This document shows positions 29,155 to 37,001 of a DNA stretch of 49,118 bases, piece by piece (the first letter of the stretch is position 1; every line of letters begins with the position of its first letter). The stretch covers positions 1-49,118 of the forward strand of contig CACAKN010000007.1 in NCBI GenBank assembly GCA_902533075.1, given 5' to 3'. The stretch comes from an uncultured Pelagibacteraceae bacterium. Lineage in GTDB: Bacteria; Pseudomonadota; Alphaproteobacteria; Pelagibacterales; Pelagibacteraceae. The translations under genes were made by a program, and so were the position numbers. The notes under the pieces were generated by a model that saw only the letters and a list, made by a program, of their open reading frames with translations, was not told where the DNA came from and did not search any database.

Positions 29155-29183
29155 TTGAAACCTGCTTGTCATTGATTTAATGT
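29155..29183 (+). promoter_or_regulatory. Candidate sigma70-type promoter for tRNA-Leu
   Basis: TTGAAA (29155-29160) and TAATGT (29178-29183) are separated by 17 bases and end about a dozen bases before the tRNA. The spacing would place the transcript start a few bases upstream of the mature 5' end. Chance matches are common at this AT content. Confidence 0.4.
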
Positions 29184-29194
29184 GGGTCATATTT

Positions 29195-29280
29195 GCGGCC
29201 ATGCTGAAATTGGTAGACAGGCACGGTTGAGGGCCGTGTGGACCTAGTCCATGAGAGTTCGAGTCTCTCTGGCCGCACCA
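29195..29280 (+). tRNA. tRNA-Leu (anticodon GAG)
   Basis: An 86-base class II tRNA. The 5' arm GCGGCCA pairs perfectly with TGGCCGC at the 3' end, followed by discriminator A and an encoded CCA. The anticodon stem CACGG/CCGTG closes the loop TTGAGGG, giving GAG, which reads CUC and CUU leucine codons. A long variable arm (TGGACC/TAGTCCA region) is present, as in leucine tRNAs, and the T-arm has GTTCGAGTC. It ends five bases before the convergent ygfZ stop. Confidence 0.96.
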
Positions 29281-29285
29281 AATAC

Positions 29286-30173
29286 TTATATTTTTAGCCA
29301 TTCGGGCACAAGAACTTTAAATTTTCCATTTTCGCTTTTGAATATTTGGTCTTTATCAAAATTTTTATCTAAAAATTTAATAAGGGCAAAAGGGTTTTCT
29401 TCGTTAATTAAAACTTTACCGATCTCAATTTGATTATTATAGATTTTTTCATCTTCAGATAGCTCTCCATCTATAATTTTAATTGGTAATAATCTCTTTG
29501 TAAGTTTATTTTTAATTTTAATTCTAGCAGTGTTTTCTTGTCCAACATAACAACCTTTTTTAAAATCAATTCCATTGAGTTCTTCAAAATTACACTCAAT
29601 ACCAAATATTTTATTTTGTAATTTATTCAAGTTTTTTGAAACAATTCCTAGTTTATGACTTTTAATATGATAATTTTCAATCTTATCATCCTTGAGATCT
29701 AATTTTTTTAGTGACAAATAAAGTTTTTCTAAATTTATAATTAGCCTTGCACCTAAATTTTTATTTCTTGGATCTAAAATAATTGGATCCTCTCTGTATT
29801 TAAATGTAAAACCCAAAATATCTTTTGAGTTTTCAATTGACAGATATTTTTCATAACCAAAGCTTGCAACCACAAATTCATTACTTAAATTTAAGATTTC
29901 TACTTTTGATCTAATTTTGTATAAATTTAATTGTTTAAATATCTCTTCAGATTGAGTTTTTTCACAATCAATAAAGAAACCTGATTTGTGTTTAACTATT
30001 ATAAAATCGAATAAAAATTTACCTTGTGGAGTTAGCAGAGAAGCAAAAATACTTGAATTATCTGTAACTTTATAAATGTCGTTACTTATAAGATTTTGTA
30101 AAAAATCTGTTGCATCGTCACCATTTATATAAATTATGGCTCTATCCTCTAATATATAAACGCTATTATTCAT
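29286..30173 (-). CDS. ygfZ: YgfZ/GcvT-domain folate-binding Fe-S assembly protein
   Basis: Tetrahydrofolate-dependent protein helping to mature or repair certain Fe-S enzymes; structurally related to the glycine cleavage T protein. The signature KGCYVGQE is seen near residue 203, with the conserved cysteine. The N-terminal DFLQNLISNDI and LLTPQGKFLFDF blocks also match. ATG 30173 (MNNSVYILEDRAIIYINGDD) is preferred because family members begin just before this block; an upstream ATG at 30236 would overlap the divergent dihydroorotase gene. About 295 residues. Confidence 0.88.
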   Translation of the reverse strand: MNNSVYILEDRAIIYINGDDATDFLQNLISNDIYKVTDNSSIFASLLTPQGKFLFDFIIVKHKSGFFIDCEKTQSEEIFKQLNLYKIRSKVEILNLSNEFVVASFGYEKYLSIENSKDILGFTFKYREDPIILDPRNKNLGARLIINLEKLYLSLKKLDLKDDKIENYHIKSHKLGIVSKNLNKLQNKIFGIECNFEELNGIDFKKGCYVGQENTARIKIKNKLTKRLLPIKIIDGELSEDEKIYNNQIEIGKVLINEENPFALIKFLDKNFDKDQIFKSENGKFKVLVPEWLKI

Positions 30174-30216
30174 ATTTGCATCAAACCTTATTTTAATATA
30201 ATTACTTTTTCCATAA

Positions 30217-31524
30217 ATGTTAGATCTTATAATCAAAAATGGTCAGTGTTATATCGATGGGGAACTTAAAAATGTGGATGTTTCTGTTAAAGATGGAAAA
30301 ATCCATAGTATTGGCAAAATTACTGAAGAAGCAAAAGATACTTTAGATGCTAAAGGTTTAACAGTATTACCTGGTTGCATAGATACTCAAACACATTTTA
30401 GAGAACCTGGATCAACTGATACAGAGGATCTTCATTCGGGTGGTAGGGCGGCAATTGCTGGAGGTATAACAAGTGTTTTCGAAATGCCCAATACTAATCC
30501 ACCTACTTCGAACATGAAAGAGTTTCAAAGAAAATTAGATTTAGCTAAAAACAGAATGTATTGCAATTATGCTTTTTATTTTGGTGCAACTGCAGACAAT
30601 GCAGATGATTTAGCAAGTTTAGAAGGTTTAGATGGATGTTGTGGAATTAAACTTTTTGCTGGATCTTCAACAGGTAATTTATTGGTTGCAGAAGAAGATG
30701 ATATAGATAAGGTTTTCAAAAATAGTTCAAAAGTTGTTGCAGTTCACTCTGAAGATGAAGCTATTTTAAAAACAAATAAAAAGTTAATTAAAGAAGGTGA
30801 TGTTCATACCCATCCAGTTTGGAGAAGTGTAGAATGCGCAATGTCGTCTACTAGAAGAATTGTCAGAATTGCAGAAAAGTATAATAAAAAAGCTCACGTA
30901 CTTCACATTACAACAAAAGAAGAAGTTGATTTTTTATCTCAACATAAAGGAAATATTACTTTTGAGATTACACCTCAGCATTTAACAATTTACGCACCAG
31001 ATTGTTATGACAAGCTTGGCACCTATGCACAAATGAACCCACCCTTAAGGGAAAAGTCTCATTATGATAGATTATGGTATGCAGTTAAACATAATCTAAA
31101 TGATACAATTGGCTCAGACCATGCGCCGCATTTAAAAGAAAATAAAGAAAAGAAATATCCAGATTCCCCTTCAGGAATGCCAGGTGTCCAAACTTTAATA
31201 CCTGTCATGTTAAATCATGTAAACGAAGGAAAGCTTACTCTTAATCAGTTAATGAATCTTGTGTGTGAAAACCCAATTAAGATTTTTGGAATTCAGAATA
31301 AAGGATTTATAAAAGAAGGATATGATGCTGATTTTACAATTGTAGATATGAATAAAATAATTGAAATTAAAAATGAAAATATTGAAAGTAAATGTGGCTG
31401 GACTCCATTCAATGGATATAGATTTAAGGGATCTCCAGTTTCGACAGTCATTGCTGGAAAAATAAAAATGCAAGATGGTAAAATTTTTGGAGATCCTGAG
31501 GGAACTCCTTTAAAATTTAATTAA
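30217..31524 (+). CDS. pyrC: Dihydroorotase-type amidohydrolase (class I)
   Basis: A 435-residue metal-dependent amidohydrolase of the dihydroorotase/allantoinase/hydantoinase group. Dihydroorotase closes N-carbamoylaspartate to dihydroorotate in pyrimidine synthesis. Seen: DTQTHFREPGSTDTEDL near residue 54, EMPNTNPPT, the presumed carbamylated lysine in GIKLFAGSSTGN (about 144), metal histidines in VAVHSED (about 176) and HVLHITT (about 229), and the catalytic Asp in IGSDHAPH (about 300). The usual HxH metal motif reads QxH (QTH). A QxH subgroup annotated as dihydroorotase is, to my recollection, common in alphaproteobacteria, so the substrate is not proven. The 3' end overlaps the convergent SMR gene by eight bases. 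Confidence 0.83.
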   Translation: MLDLIIKNGQCYIDGELKNVDVSVKDGKIHSIGKITEEAKDTLDAKGLTVLPGCIDTQTHFREPGSTDTEDLHSGGRAAIAGGITSVFEMPNTNPPTSNMKEFQRKLDLAKNRMYCNYAFYFGATADNADDLASLEGLDGCCGIKLFAGSSTGNLLVAEEDDIDKVFKNSSKVVAVHSEDEAILKTNKKLIKEGDVHTHPVWRSVECAMSSTRRIVRIAEKYNKKAHVLHITTKEEVDFLSQHKGNITFEITPQHLTIYAPDCYDKLGTYAQMNPPLREKSHYDRLWYAVKHNLNDTIGSDHAPHLKENKEKKYPDSPSGMPGVQTLIPVMLNHVNEGKLTLNQLMNLVCENPIKIFGIQNKGFIKEGYDADFTIVDMNKIIEIKNENIESKCGWTPFNGYRFKGSPVSTVIAGKIKMQDGKIFGDPEGTPLKFN

Positions 31525-31849
31525 GCTTCACTGCAAAGCTGTTTACAAGAATAACCCCAATAACAATAAGAAATAATCCAACAATAGCTTGCCAAGCTAG
31601 GGTTTGTTTAAAAAAGAAATACCCGAGAATTGCTATTGTAAAAACACCTAATCCACTCCATGTTGCATATACAATCGCAATTGGAAGTTTATCCATTACA
31701 AAAGTCATTAAATAGAATGAAGTTAGATAAAATATTGCAAGACAAATAGTCGGAATAACTTTTGTAAAATTTTGTGATACTGGTAACAACATTGTACCAG
31801 CCACCTCACAAAATATAGCGATAGATAAAAAGAAGTATGTTTTAACCAT
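31517..31849 (-). CDS. Small multidrug resistance (SMR) family transporter
   Basis: A 110-residue protein with four hydrophobic helices, the EmrE/SugE architecture. The membrane-embedded glutamate of helix 1 is present (AIFCEVAGT, about residue 14-15), as are the helix 3 motif YATWSGLGVF and the C-terminal IGLFLIVIGVILVN-like helix. SMR proteins exchange protons for cationic drugs, polyamines or guanidinium; the substrate cannot be read from sequence. Its ATG overlaps the acyl-CoA synthetase stop by eight bases, so it is likely co-translated with that gene. Confidence 0.9.
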   Translation of the reverse strand: MVKTYFFLSIAIFCEVAGTMLLPVSQNFTKVIPTICLAIFYLTSFYLMTFVMDKLPIAIVYATWSGLGVFTIAILGYFFFKQTLAWQAIVGLFLIVIGVILVNSFAVKLN

Positions 31850-33743
31850 TATTTAAAATTTTATTTTCAACTAAATCTTTTTTTATCTCATCAAGGATAG
31901 CAGGATCATCAATTGTTGGAGGCACTTTATATTCAACACCATCTGCAATTTTTCTAATAGTTCCTCTTAAAATTTTCCCAGATCTTGTTTTGGGCAATCT
32001 TTTGATAACAATTACCAATTTGAATGCAGCAACTGGGCCAATTTTATCTCTAACCATTTGAACACATTCTTTTGATATCGTTTCATTATTTTTATCTACT
32101 CCAGATTTTAGAACGACTAATCCAATTGGCAATTGTCCTTTTAATTTATCTGCAATACCAAGAACTGCACATTCAGCAACAGATTGATGTTCAGATAATA
32201 CTTCTTCGATCGCTCCAGTAGATAGTCTGTGACCTGCAACATTTATAATGTCATCTGTTCTAGACATAATCCAAATATAACCATCATCATCAATGTGCCC
32301 TGCATCATATGTTTGGTAATAACCATCATAATTAGACATATAGTTTTCTTTGTATCTTTGGTCCGCATTCCATAAGGTTGGAAAAGTTCCTGGAGGTAAA
32401 GGAAGTTTTACAACTATATCTCCCATTTCATTTGGTTTAGCTAATGATTGATCTGGTTTAATGATTTTTACATCATATCCAGGTACAGCCTTACAGGCAG
32501 AACCATATTTAGTTTTCATCATTTCAATTCCAGTACAATTCGAGCTAATAGCCCAACTCGTCTCAGTTTGCCACCAATGATCGATCACTGGAACTTTAAG
32601 CAAACTTTCTGCCCATTTAATCGTATCTGGATCAGCTCTTTCTCCTGCAAGAAATAAACTTTCAAAATTACTTAAGTTATATTTTGAAAAAAATTTCCGC
32701 TCAGGATCCTCTTTTTTTATTGCTCTGAATGCTGTTGGGGCAGTGAATAATGATTTTACTTTATAGTCAGAAATAATTTTCCAAAACGCACCTGCATCAG
32801 GTGTTCCAACAGGCTTTCCTTCAAATAAAACTGTTGTACATCCTTTGAATAATGGAGCATAAACAATATAAGAGTGACCAACTATCCAACCAATGTCACT
32901 AGCGGACCACCAAATATCATTTGTGTCGATGTTATATATATTTTTCATAGTCCACTTAAGAGCAACAATGTGACCACCAGTATCTCTCACAATACCTTTG
33001 GGTGTTCCAGTTGTTCCTGATGTATAAAGAATGTAAGCAAACTCATTTGAATTCATCTCCACACAGTCAACATCTTTTGCATTTGAAACTACCTCTTCCC
33101 AACTTATTTCATTAGGAGCAATTAATTTTACTTCGTGACCAGGTCTTTGAAACAAAATCATTTTATCAATCTTGTGTTTAGCAATTTTGATAGCTTCATC
33201 TACTAGAGGTTTATATTCAACTGTTCGTCCAGGCTCAAAACCACATGATGCTGTTACTAACACTTTAGCTTTACTATCATCTATTCTACTTGCTAATTCA
33301 TTTGAGGCAAAACCACCAAAGACAACAGAGTGGATTGCTCCAATTCTTGTGCAGGCAAGCATTGCAACCACTGCTTCGGGTATCATTGGCATATAAATGA
33401 TTACTCGATCACCCTTATTTATCCCTTGATCTTTTAATGCACCTGCAAATTTAGAAACTTTTGACCTTAGCTCTTCATATGTAAACTTACTTTTGTTGCC
33501 TGTGATTGGACTATCGTATATTAGTGCAGTCCTTTTTCCATTTCCTTGGTCAATATGAATATCTAATGCATTGTAACAAGTGTTTGTTACTCCATCCTCA
33601 AACCATTTATAGAAAGGTGGGTTTGATTTATTTAAGATCTTAGTTGGTTTTTTAAACCAAAAAACATCATTCGATGCTTCACGCCAAAATTTTTCTGGAC
33701 TATTTATTGACTGTTCGTAGATTTTTTTAAACTTATCTGACAT
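31842..33743 (-). CDS. prpE: Propionyl-CoA / acetyl-CoA synthetase (PrpE-like)
   Basis: AMP-forming acyl-CoA synthetase, 633 residues. Motifs: FTYEELRSKVSKFAGAL, YMPMIPEAVVAMLAC, the ATP loop YTSGTTGTPKGIV near residue 240, WWQTETSWA, and the acylated lysine in KTRSGKILRGTIRK near 590. The N-terminal NTCYNALDIHIDQGNGKRTA and IYDSPITG segments resemble propionyl-CoA synthetase (PrpE/ACSS3) more than acetyl-CoA synthetase. This is a judgement from remembered family features; acetate may also be used. No methylcitrate-cycle genes are nearby. The gene is divergent from proteorhodopsin across a 215-base gap and overlaps the SMR gene downstream. Confidence 0.87.
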   Translation of the reverse strand: MSDKFKKIYEQSINSPEKFWREASNDVFWFKKPTKILNKSNPPFYKWFEDGVTNTCYNALDIHIDQGNGKRTALIYDSPITGNKSKFTYEELRSKVSKFAGALKDQGINKGDRVIIYMPMIPEAVVAMLACTRIGAIHSVVFGGFASNELASRIDDSKAKVLVTASCGFEPGRTVEYKPLVDEAIKIAKHKIDKMILFQRPGHEVKLIAPNEISWEEVVSNAKDVDCVEMNSNEFAYILYTSGTTGTPKGIVRDTGGHIVALKWTMKNIYNIDTNDIWWSASDIGWIVGHSYIVYAPLFKGCTTVLFEGKPVGTPDAGAFWKIISDYKVKSLFTAPTAFRAIKKEDPERKFFSKYNLSNFESLFLAGERADPDTIKWAESLLKVPVIDHWWQTETSWAISSNCTGIEMMKTKYGSACKAVPGYDVKIIKPDQSLAKPNEMGDIVVKLPLPPGTFPTLWNADQRYKENYMSNYDGYYQTYDAGHIDDDGYIWIMSRTDDIINVAGHRLSTGAIEEVLSEHQSVAECAVLGIADKLKGQLPIGLVVLKSGVDKNNETISKECVQMVRDKIGPVAAFKLVIVIKRLPKTRSGKILRGTIRKIADGVEYKVPPTIDDPAILDEIKKDLVENKILNNG

Positions 33744-33890
33744 TTAAAAATTTGATTCGTTATTGTCCTTTTTTTGATTTTTAACTTATAAATTGTATTT
33801 AATTTTAAAAAACCAATAAAATCAATGCAAATTAATGATAATTAAGTCTTCTATAAAGTCTTTTAATTTGGTATTTAACGCTCAACTTTG

Positions 33891-33907
33891 GCTTAAGGAA
33901 GCTTAAG
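33891..33907 (+). repeat. Phased GCTTAAG direct repeat upstream of proteorhodopsin
   Basis: Two copies of GCTTAAG (33891-33897 and 33901-33907) start exactly ten bases apart, about one helical turn, and each holds the self-complementary CTTAAG. Their placement 52-68 bases before the proteorhodopsin ATG suggests a regulator site, by inference only. Confidence 0.45.
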
Positions 33908-33909
33908 TC

Positions 33910-33925
33910 TAGTTTATATAAACTA
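33910..33925. promoter_or_regulatory. Perfect 16-bp palindrome upstream of proteorhodopsin
   Basis: TAGTTTATATAAACTA is a perfect inverted repeat, three bases after the GCTTAAG pair and 33 bases before the proteorhodopsin ATG. It could be an operator, or contain the -10 region (TATATA/TATAAA). No good -35 was found at the right spacing, so the start site is undefined. Confidence 0.45.
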
Positions 33926-33945
33926 ATAAGTAAAAACTAACTAAA

Positions 33946-33952
33946 GAGGGAG
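33946..33952 (+). promoter_or_regulatory. Strong ribosome-binding site of proteorhodopsin
   Basis: GAGGGAG followed by six T residues and the ATG at 33959. Most genes in this window lack such a purine-rich Shine-Dalgarno at good spacing, so this gene looks tuned for high translation. Confidence 0.75.
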
Positions 33953-33958
33953 TTTTTT

Positions 33959-34732
33959 ATGAAAAAACTTAAACTGTTTGCTCTTACAGTTGTAGCCCTA
34001 ATGGGTGTTACAACAGTTGCAAACGCTGCGACCGCTATGTTAGCTCAAGATGACTTCGTTGGAATATCTTTTTGGATAATTTCAATGGGTATGTTGGCTT
34101 CAACTGCTTTTTTCTTTATGGAAAGAAGTACTGTTAATCCTGCATGGAAGACATCAGTAACAGTAGCTGGTCTAGTAACTGGTATTGCTTTTATCCATTA
34201 CATGTACATGAGGGATGTATGGGTAACAACTGGCGATTCACCAACAGTATACAGATATATTGACTGGTTAATTACTGTGCCATTACAGATGATAGAGTTC
34301 TACTTAATTCTAGTAGCTGTAAGAAAAGCAAGCTCTGGAATTTTCTGGAGATTGTTAATTGGTTCATTAGTAATGTTAATCGGTGGATACTTAGGAGAAG
34401 CTGGATACATCAACGCTACACTTGGTTTCATTATCGGTATGGCAGGTTGGGTATACATTCTTTATGAAGTATTCTCAGGTGAAGCTGGAAAAGCTGCTTC
34501 TAAAAGTGGAAACAAAGCTCTTGTTACCGCTTTCGGTGCAATGAGAATGATCGTTACAGTAGGTTGGGCAATTTACCCGCTAGGTTATGTATTTGGTTAC
34601 CTAACAGGTGGTGTAGATGCTAACTCACTAAACGTTGTTTACAATTTAGCTGACTTCATTAACAAAATTGCTTTCGGTCTAGTAATCTGGGCTGCAGCAG
34701 TAAGTTCTGGAGCTGGTGCAAGAAGCAGATAA
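33959..34732 (+). CDS. Proteorhodopsin, blue-tuned type
   Basis: Light-driven proton pump with retinal, in the inner membrane. 257 residues: a cleavable-looking signal (residues 1-23, ending VANA) and seven helices. Key residues: His80 in FIHYMYMRD, proton acceptor Asp102 in RYIDWLITVPLQM, proton donor Glu113 in MIEFYLI, and the retinal Schiff-base Lys236 in DFINKIAFG. All are five above the classical green proteorhodopsin numbering (75, 97, 108, 231). The spectral-tuning residue (classical 105) is Gln110, which indicates blue absorption; Leu or Met would indicate green. Codon use is richer in C/G-ending codons than in neighbours, as expected for a highly expressed gene. No retinal or carotenoid synthesis genes are in the window. 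Confidence 0.98.
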   Translation: MKKLKLFALTVVALMGVTTVANAATAMLAQDDFVGISFWIISMGMLASTAFFFMERSTVNPAWKTSVTVAGLVTGIAFIHYMYMRDVWVTTGDSPTVYRYIDWLITVPLQMIEFYLILVAVRKASSGIFWRLLIGSLVMLIGGYLGEAGYINATLGFIIGMAGWVYILYEVFSGEAGKAASKSGNKALVTAFGAMRMIVTVGWAIYPLGYVFGYLTGGVDANSLNVVYNLADFINKIAFGLVIWAAAVSSGAGARSR

Positions 34733-34752
34733 TTACTGTTTAAATTAAATTT

Positions 34753-34794
34753 ATAGGGCGAGTATGTTTTTACATACTTGCCCTATTTTTTTTT
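34753..34794 (+). terminator. Rho-independent terminator after proteorhodopsin
   Basis: ATAGGGCGAGTATG (34753-34766) pairs with CATACTTGCCCTAT (34773-34786) over 14 bp with one G-U, loop TTTTTA, followed by a T run to 34794. It is the best terminator in the window and separates proteorhodopsin from the ferredoxin gene. Confidence 0.93.
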
Positions 34795-34813
34795 GTAATT
34801 ATATATATTCTTA

Positions 34814-35134
34814 ATGCCTAAAATTACTTACATAACTAATGATAATCAAAACCACACTATTGAAGTACAAAACGGTCTAACTGTGATGGAAGGTGCAGTT
34901 CAAAATGATATTCCAGGTATTGATGCTGATTGCGGAGGTGGAATGGCTTGTGCGACATGTCATGTATATGTAAATGAAGATTGGTTTGATAAGTTGCCTA
35001 CGAAAGAAGATGGTGAAGAAGACATGTTAGATATGGCGTTTGAACCAAAAAAAAATAGTCGACTTAGTTGTCAGATAGTAGTCTCAGATGATTTAGATGG
35101 ACTCACAGTTAGTATTCCATCTAGACAAGGATAA
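34814..35134 (+). CDS. fdx: [2Fe-2S] ferredoxin, adrenodoxin type
   Basis: A 106-residue electron carrier. Four cluster cysteines: [10 protein letters not shown] (the C-x5-C-x2-C group near residue 40-49) and RLSCQIV near residue 87. The acidic [15 protein letters not shown] stretch and the C-terminal SIPSRQG end fit the adrenodoxin/putidaredoxin group rather than plant-type ferredoxin. It abuts the ferredoxin-NADP reductase gene with no spacer, which makes the two likely partners. Confidence 0.93.
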   Translation: MPKITYITNDNQNHTIEVQNGLTVMEGAVQNDIPGIDADCGGGMACATCHVYVNEDWFDKLPTKEDGEEDMLDMAFEPKKNSRLSCQIVVSDDLDGLTVSIPSRQG

Positions 35135-36151
35135 ATGAATAAAACAGATGCTTTAATAATTGGCGCGGGTCCTACAGGACTGTTTACAGCCCACCAATTG
35201 AAATTAATTGGACTCGATTGTCAAATAGTTGATAATTTAGATAAAATAGGTGGTCAATGCATAGAGCTTTATCCTGACAAACCTATTTATGATATCCCTG
35301 CAGTTCCAGAATGTACTGGAGAGGAATTGACTAACAATTTAATTAATCAGTTAAAACCTTTTGAAATTAAATTTCATTTAAGTGAGAGAGTTGATGAAGT
35401 TAAAAAAGAAAACGACCAATGGTTTATTAAAACTAGTAAAGGAACAACTTTTTTAACACCAAATGTTATTATCGCAGGTGGAGTTGGATCTTTTGAACCA
35501 AGAAAATTTCCCGTCAAAGATTGTGAAAAATTTGAAAATAAATTTATTTTTTATTCAGTAAAAAATAAGAAAATATTTGAAGGAAAATCAGTCACAATTT
35601 TTGGTGGAGGTGATAGTGCGCTTGACTGGGCTGTTGAATTATCAAAGAATTCTAAGGTAAATTTAGTACATAGAAGAGAGGAATTTAGAGGAGCACAGGC
35701 AACGGTAAATCAGGTACATGAGCTTGCAAAAGAGGGAAAAATAAATCTATTAACAAAATATCAAATGATAGCAATAAAAGGAGATCAACAATTAGAGAGT
35801 ATTGATATTAAAAATGATGATAAAGAAGTTAAAAATTTAAAAACAGATTATGCATTGGGATTTTTTGGCTTGATTATGCAGTTAGGTCCAATTGCTAATT
35901 GGGGGCTTAATATTGATAAAAAAACTATTTCAGTAGATACAGAAAAATTTGAGACAAATCAAAAAGGCATTTATGCTGTTGGTGATATTTGTAATTATCC
36001 AGGAAAATTAAAACTTATTTTATCTGGATTTCATGAAGGTGCCTTAGCAGCTCGAGCTTGTTTTAAACTTGCTCGTCCAAATGAAAAATATAGATTTGAA
36101 TTTACAACTACTTCTTCAAACTTATTAAAGAGACTTGGTAAAAAAGAGTGA
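35135..36151 (+). CDS. Ferredoxin--NADP(+) reductase, thioredoxin-reductase-like
   Basis: A 338-residue flavoprotein. The FAD loop IIGAGPTGLFTAHQL starts at residue 8, and the NADP loop IFGGGDSALDWAVELS lies near residue 155. VGDICNYPGKLKLILSGFHEGA is the family C-terminal FAD motif. The redox-active CxxC of thioredoxin reductase is missing, which points to the YumC-type ferredoxin reductases, often annotated as thioredoxin reductase. The preceding ferredoxin gene is the natural partner. It overlaps the GST gene by four bases (GTGA). Confidence 0.92.
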   Translation: MNKTDALIIGAGPTGLFTAHQLKLIGLDCQIVDNLDKIGGQCIELYPDKPIYDIPAVPECTGEELTNNLINQLKPFEIKFHLSERVDEVKKENDQWFIKTSKGTTFLTPNVIIAGGVGSFEPRKFPVKDCEKFENKFIFYSVKNKKIFEGKSVTIFGGGDSALDWAVELSKNSKVNLVHRREEFRGAQATVNQVHELAKEGKINLLTKYQMIAIKGDQQLESIDIKNDDKEVKNLKTDYALGFFGLIMQLGPIANWGLNIDKKTISVDTEKFETNQKGIYAVGDICNYPGKLKLILSGFHEGALAARACFKLARPNEKYRFEFTTTSSNLLKRLGKKE

Positions 36152-36774
36152 TTGAACTTTTTTCTTCTAATACTCCTAATGGAAAAAAAATTAGTATTAT
36201 GTTAGAGGAAATTGGATATGATTATACATTAACCAAAATTGATCTTAATAAAGATGAACAATTCAAGTCAGATTTTAAAAAGTTAAGTCCTTTCAATAAA
36301 ATTCCAGTAATTATAGATCACAAAAAAAAACAAACTATTTTTGAGTCTGGAGCAATTTTAATTTATTTAGCTGAGCAAAGTGGAATGCTTTATGATCAAA
36401 AAGAAAGATTAAAAATTAATCAATGGTTAATGGCACAAATGGGATATATTGGACCAATGTTAGGTCAGCACCATCAATTTCATCATTATAACCCAGGTAA
36501 AAGTAAATTTGGAGAGGAAAGGTATTTTAAAATATCTAAAAGTATTTATGAAAATTTAGATGAAAGATTATCAAATTCAAAATTTTTATCAGGAGACAAT
36601 TATTCAATTGCAGATATAGCTACTTTCCCGTGGATCGCTCGTCACAAATGGCACGATATTGGCCTAGCAAATTACAAAAATCTTACGAGGTGGTACAATG
36701 AAATTTCTATAAGAGATGCCGTGATAAAAGGTTTTGCTTTTATAGATAAAGATGAATTACCACCGAAACCTTAA
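36148..36774 (+). CDS. Glutathione S-transferase family protein (YfcG-like)
   Basis: A 208-residue protein with an N-terminal thioredoxin fold and all-helical C-terminal domain. The start IELFSSNTPNGKKISIMLEE and the SPFNKIPVI and ESGAILIYLAE segments match the YfcG/YghU nucleophile-free GSTs, which act as glutathione-disulfide oxidoreductases. GTG 36148 is used, overlapping the reductase stop. The TAA stop directly abuts the stop of the convergent small ORF. Its place after ferredoxin and reductase suggests redox homeostasis, by inference. Confidence 0.9.
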   Translation: MIELFSSNTPNGKKISIMLEEIGYDYTLTKIDLNKDEQFKSDFKKLSPFNKIPVIIDHKKKQTIFESGAILIYLAEQSGMLYDQKERLKINQWLMAQMGYIGPMLGQHHQFHHYNPGKSKFGEERYFKISKSIYENLDERLSNSKFLSGDNYSIADIATFPWIARHKWHDIGLANYKNLTRWYNEISIRDAVIKGFAFIDKDELPPKP

Positions 36775-36879
36775 TTAATTCATTGAACTCAATAATCTGA
36801 ACAATGAGCTGAATATCCCATGGCCTGAAAATTCAATAGCTAAAATAACAATTATTATTAAAACAAATTTTTTGTTCAT
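36775..36879 (-). CDS. Small membrane ORF 2 downstream of dksA (34 aa)
   Basis: ATG 36879 to TAA 36775. The peptide starts MNKKFVLIIIVILAIEF, a basic start and one hydrophobic helix, then a short polar tail (SGHGIFSSLFRLLSSMN). Its ATG overlaps the stop of ORF 1 (ATGA), and its stop directly abuts the GST stop on the other strand. No family recognised. It is too short for reliable coding statistics; the tight junctions and membrane-peptide shape are the evidence. Confidence 0.45.
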   Translation of the reverse strand: MNKKFVLIIIVILAIEFSGHGIFSSLFRLLSSMN

Positions 36880-37001
36880 CTGCTAAATACAAACACTAGT
36901 AAAATTATCCAAAAAAAAGCATAATAAAAGTAAATATACTTTTTTGTAAAGTTGTAAGTAATAGGATTATGTATTTTTTTTCTTTTTTTTCTTTTTTTCA
37001 T
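36876..37001 (-). CDS. Small membrane ORF 1 downstream of dksA (41 aa)
   Basis: ATG 37001 to TGA 36876, starting two bases after the dksA stop. The first nine residues are MKKRKKRKK, encoded by a poly-purine run, followed by IHNPITYNFTKKY and a hydrophobic aromatic helix (IYFYYAFFWIILLVFVF) ending SR. That is a basic-in, single-helix membrane peptide. It overlaps the following small ORF by four bases (ATGA). No family recognised. It could be read only if dksA is, by translational coupling. Confidence 0.45.
   Translation of the reverse strand: MKKRKKRKKIHNPITYNFTKKYIYFYYAFFWIILLVFVFSR

Noticed and set aside
33835-33906. 23-codon ORF upstream of proteorhodopsin overlapping the GCTTAAG repeat
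   Set aside because: No Shine-Dalgarno, no recognisable leader features, and the length is expected by chance; the repeat is better read as DNA signal.
36972-36998. Poly-pyrimidine stretch after dksA as a terminator or simple repeat
   Set aside because: No hairpin precedes it; on the minus strand it encodes the Lys/Arg start of the 41-residue ORF.
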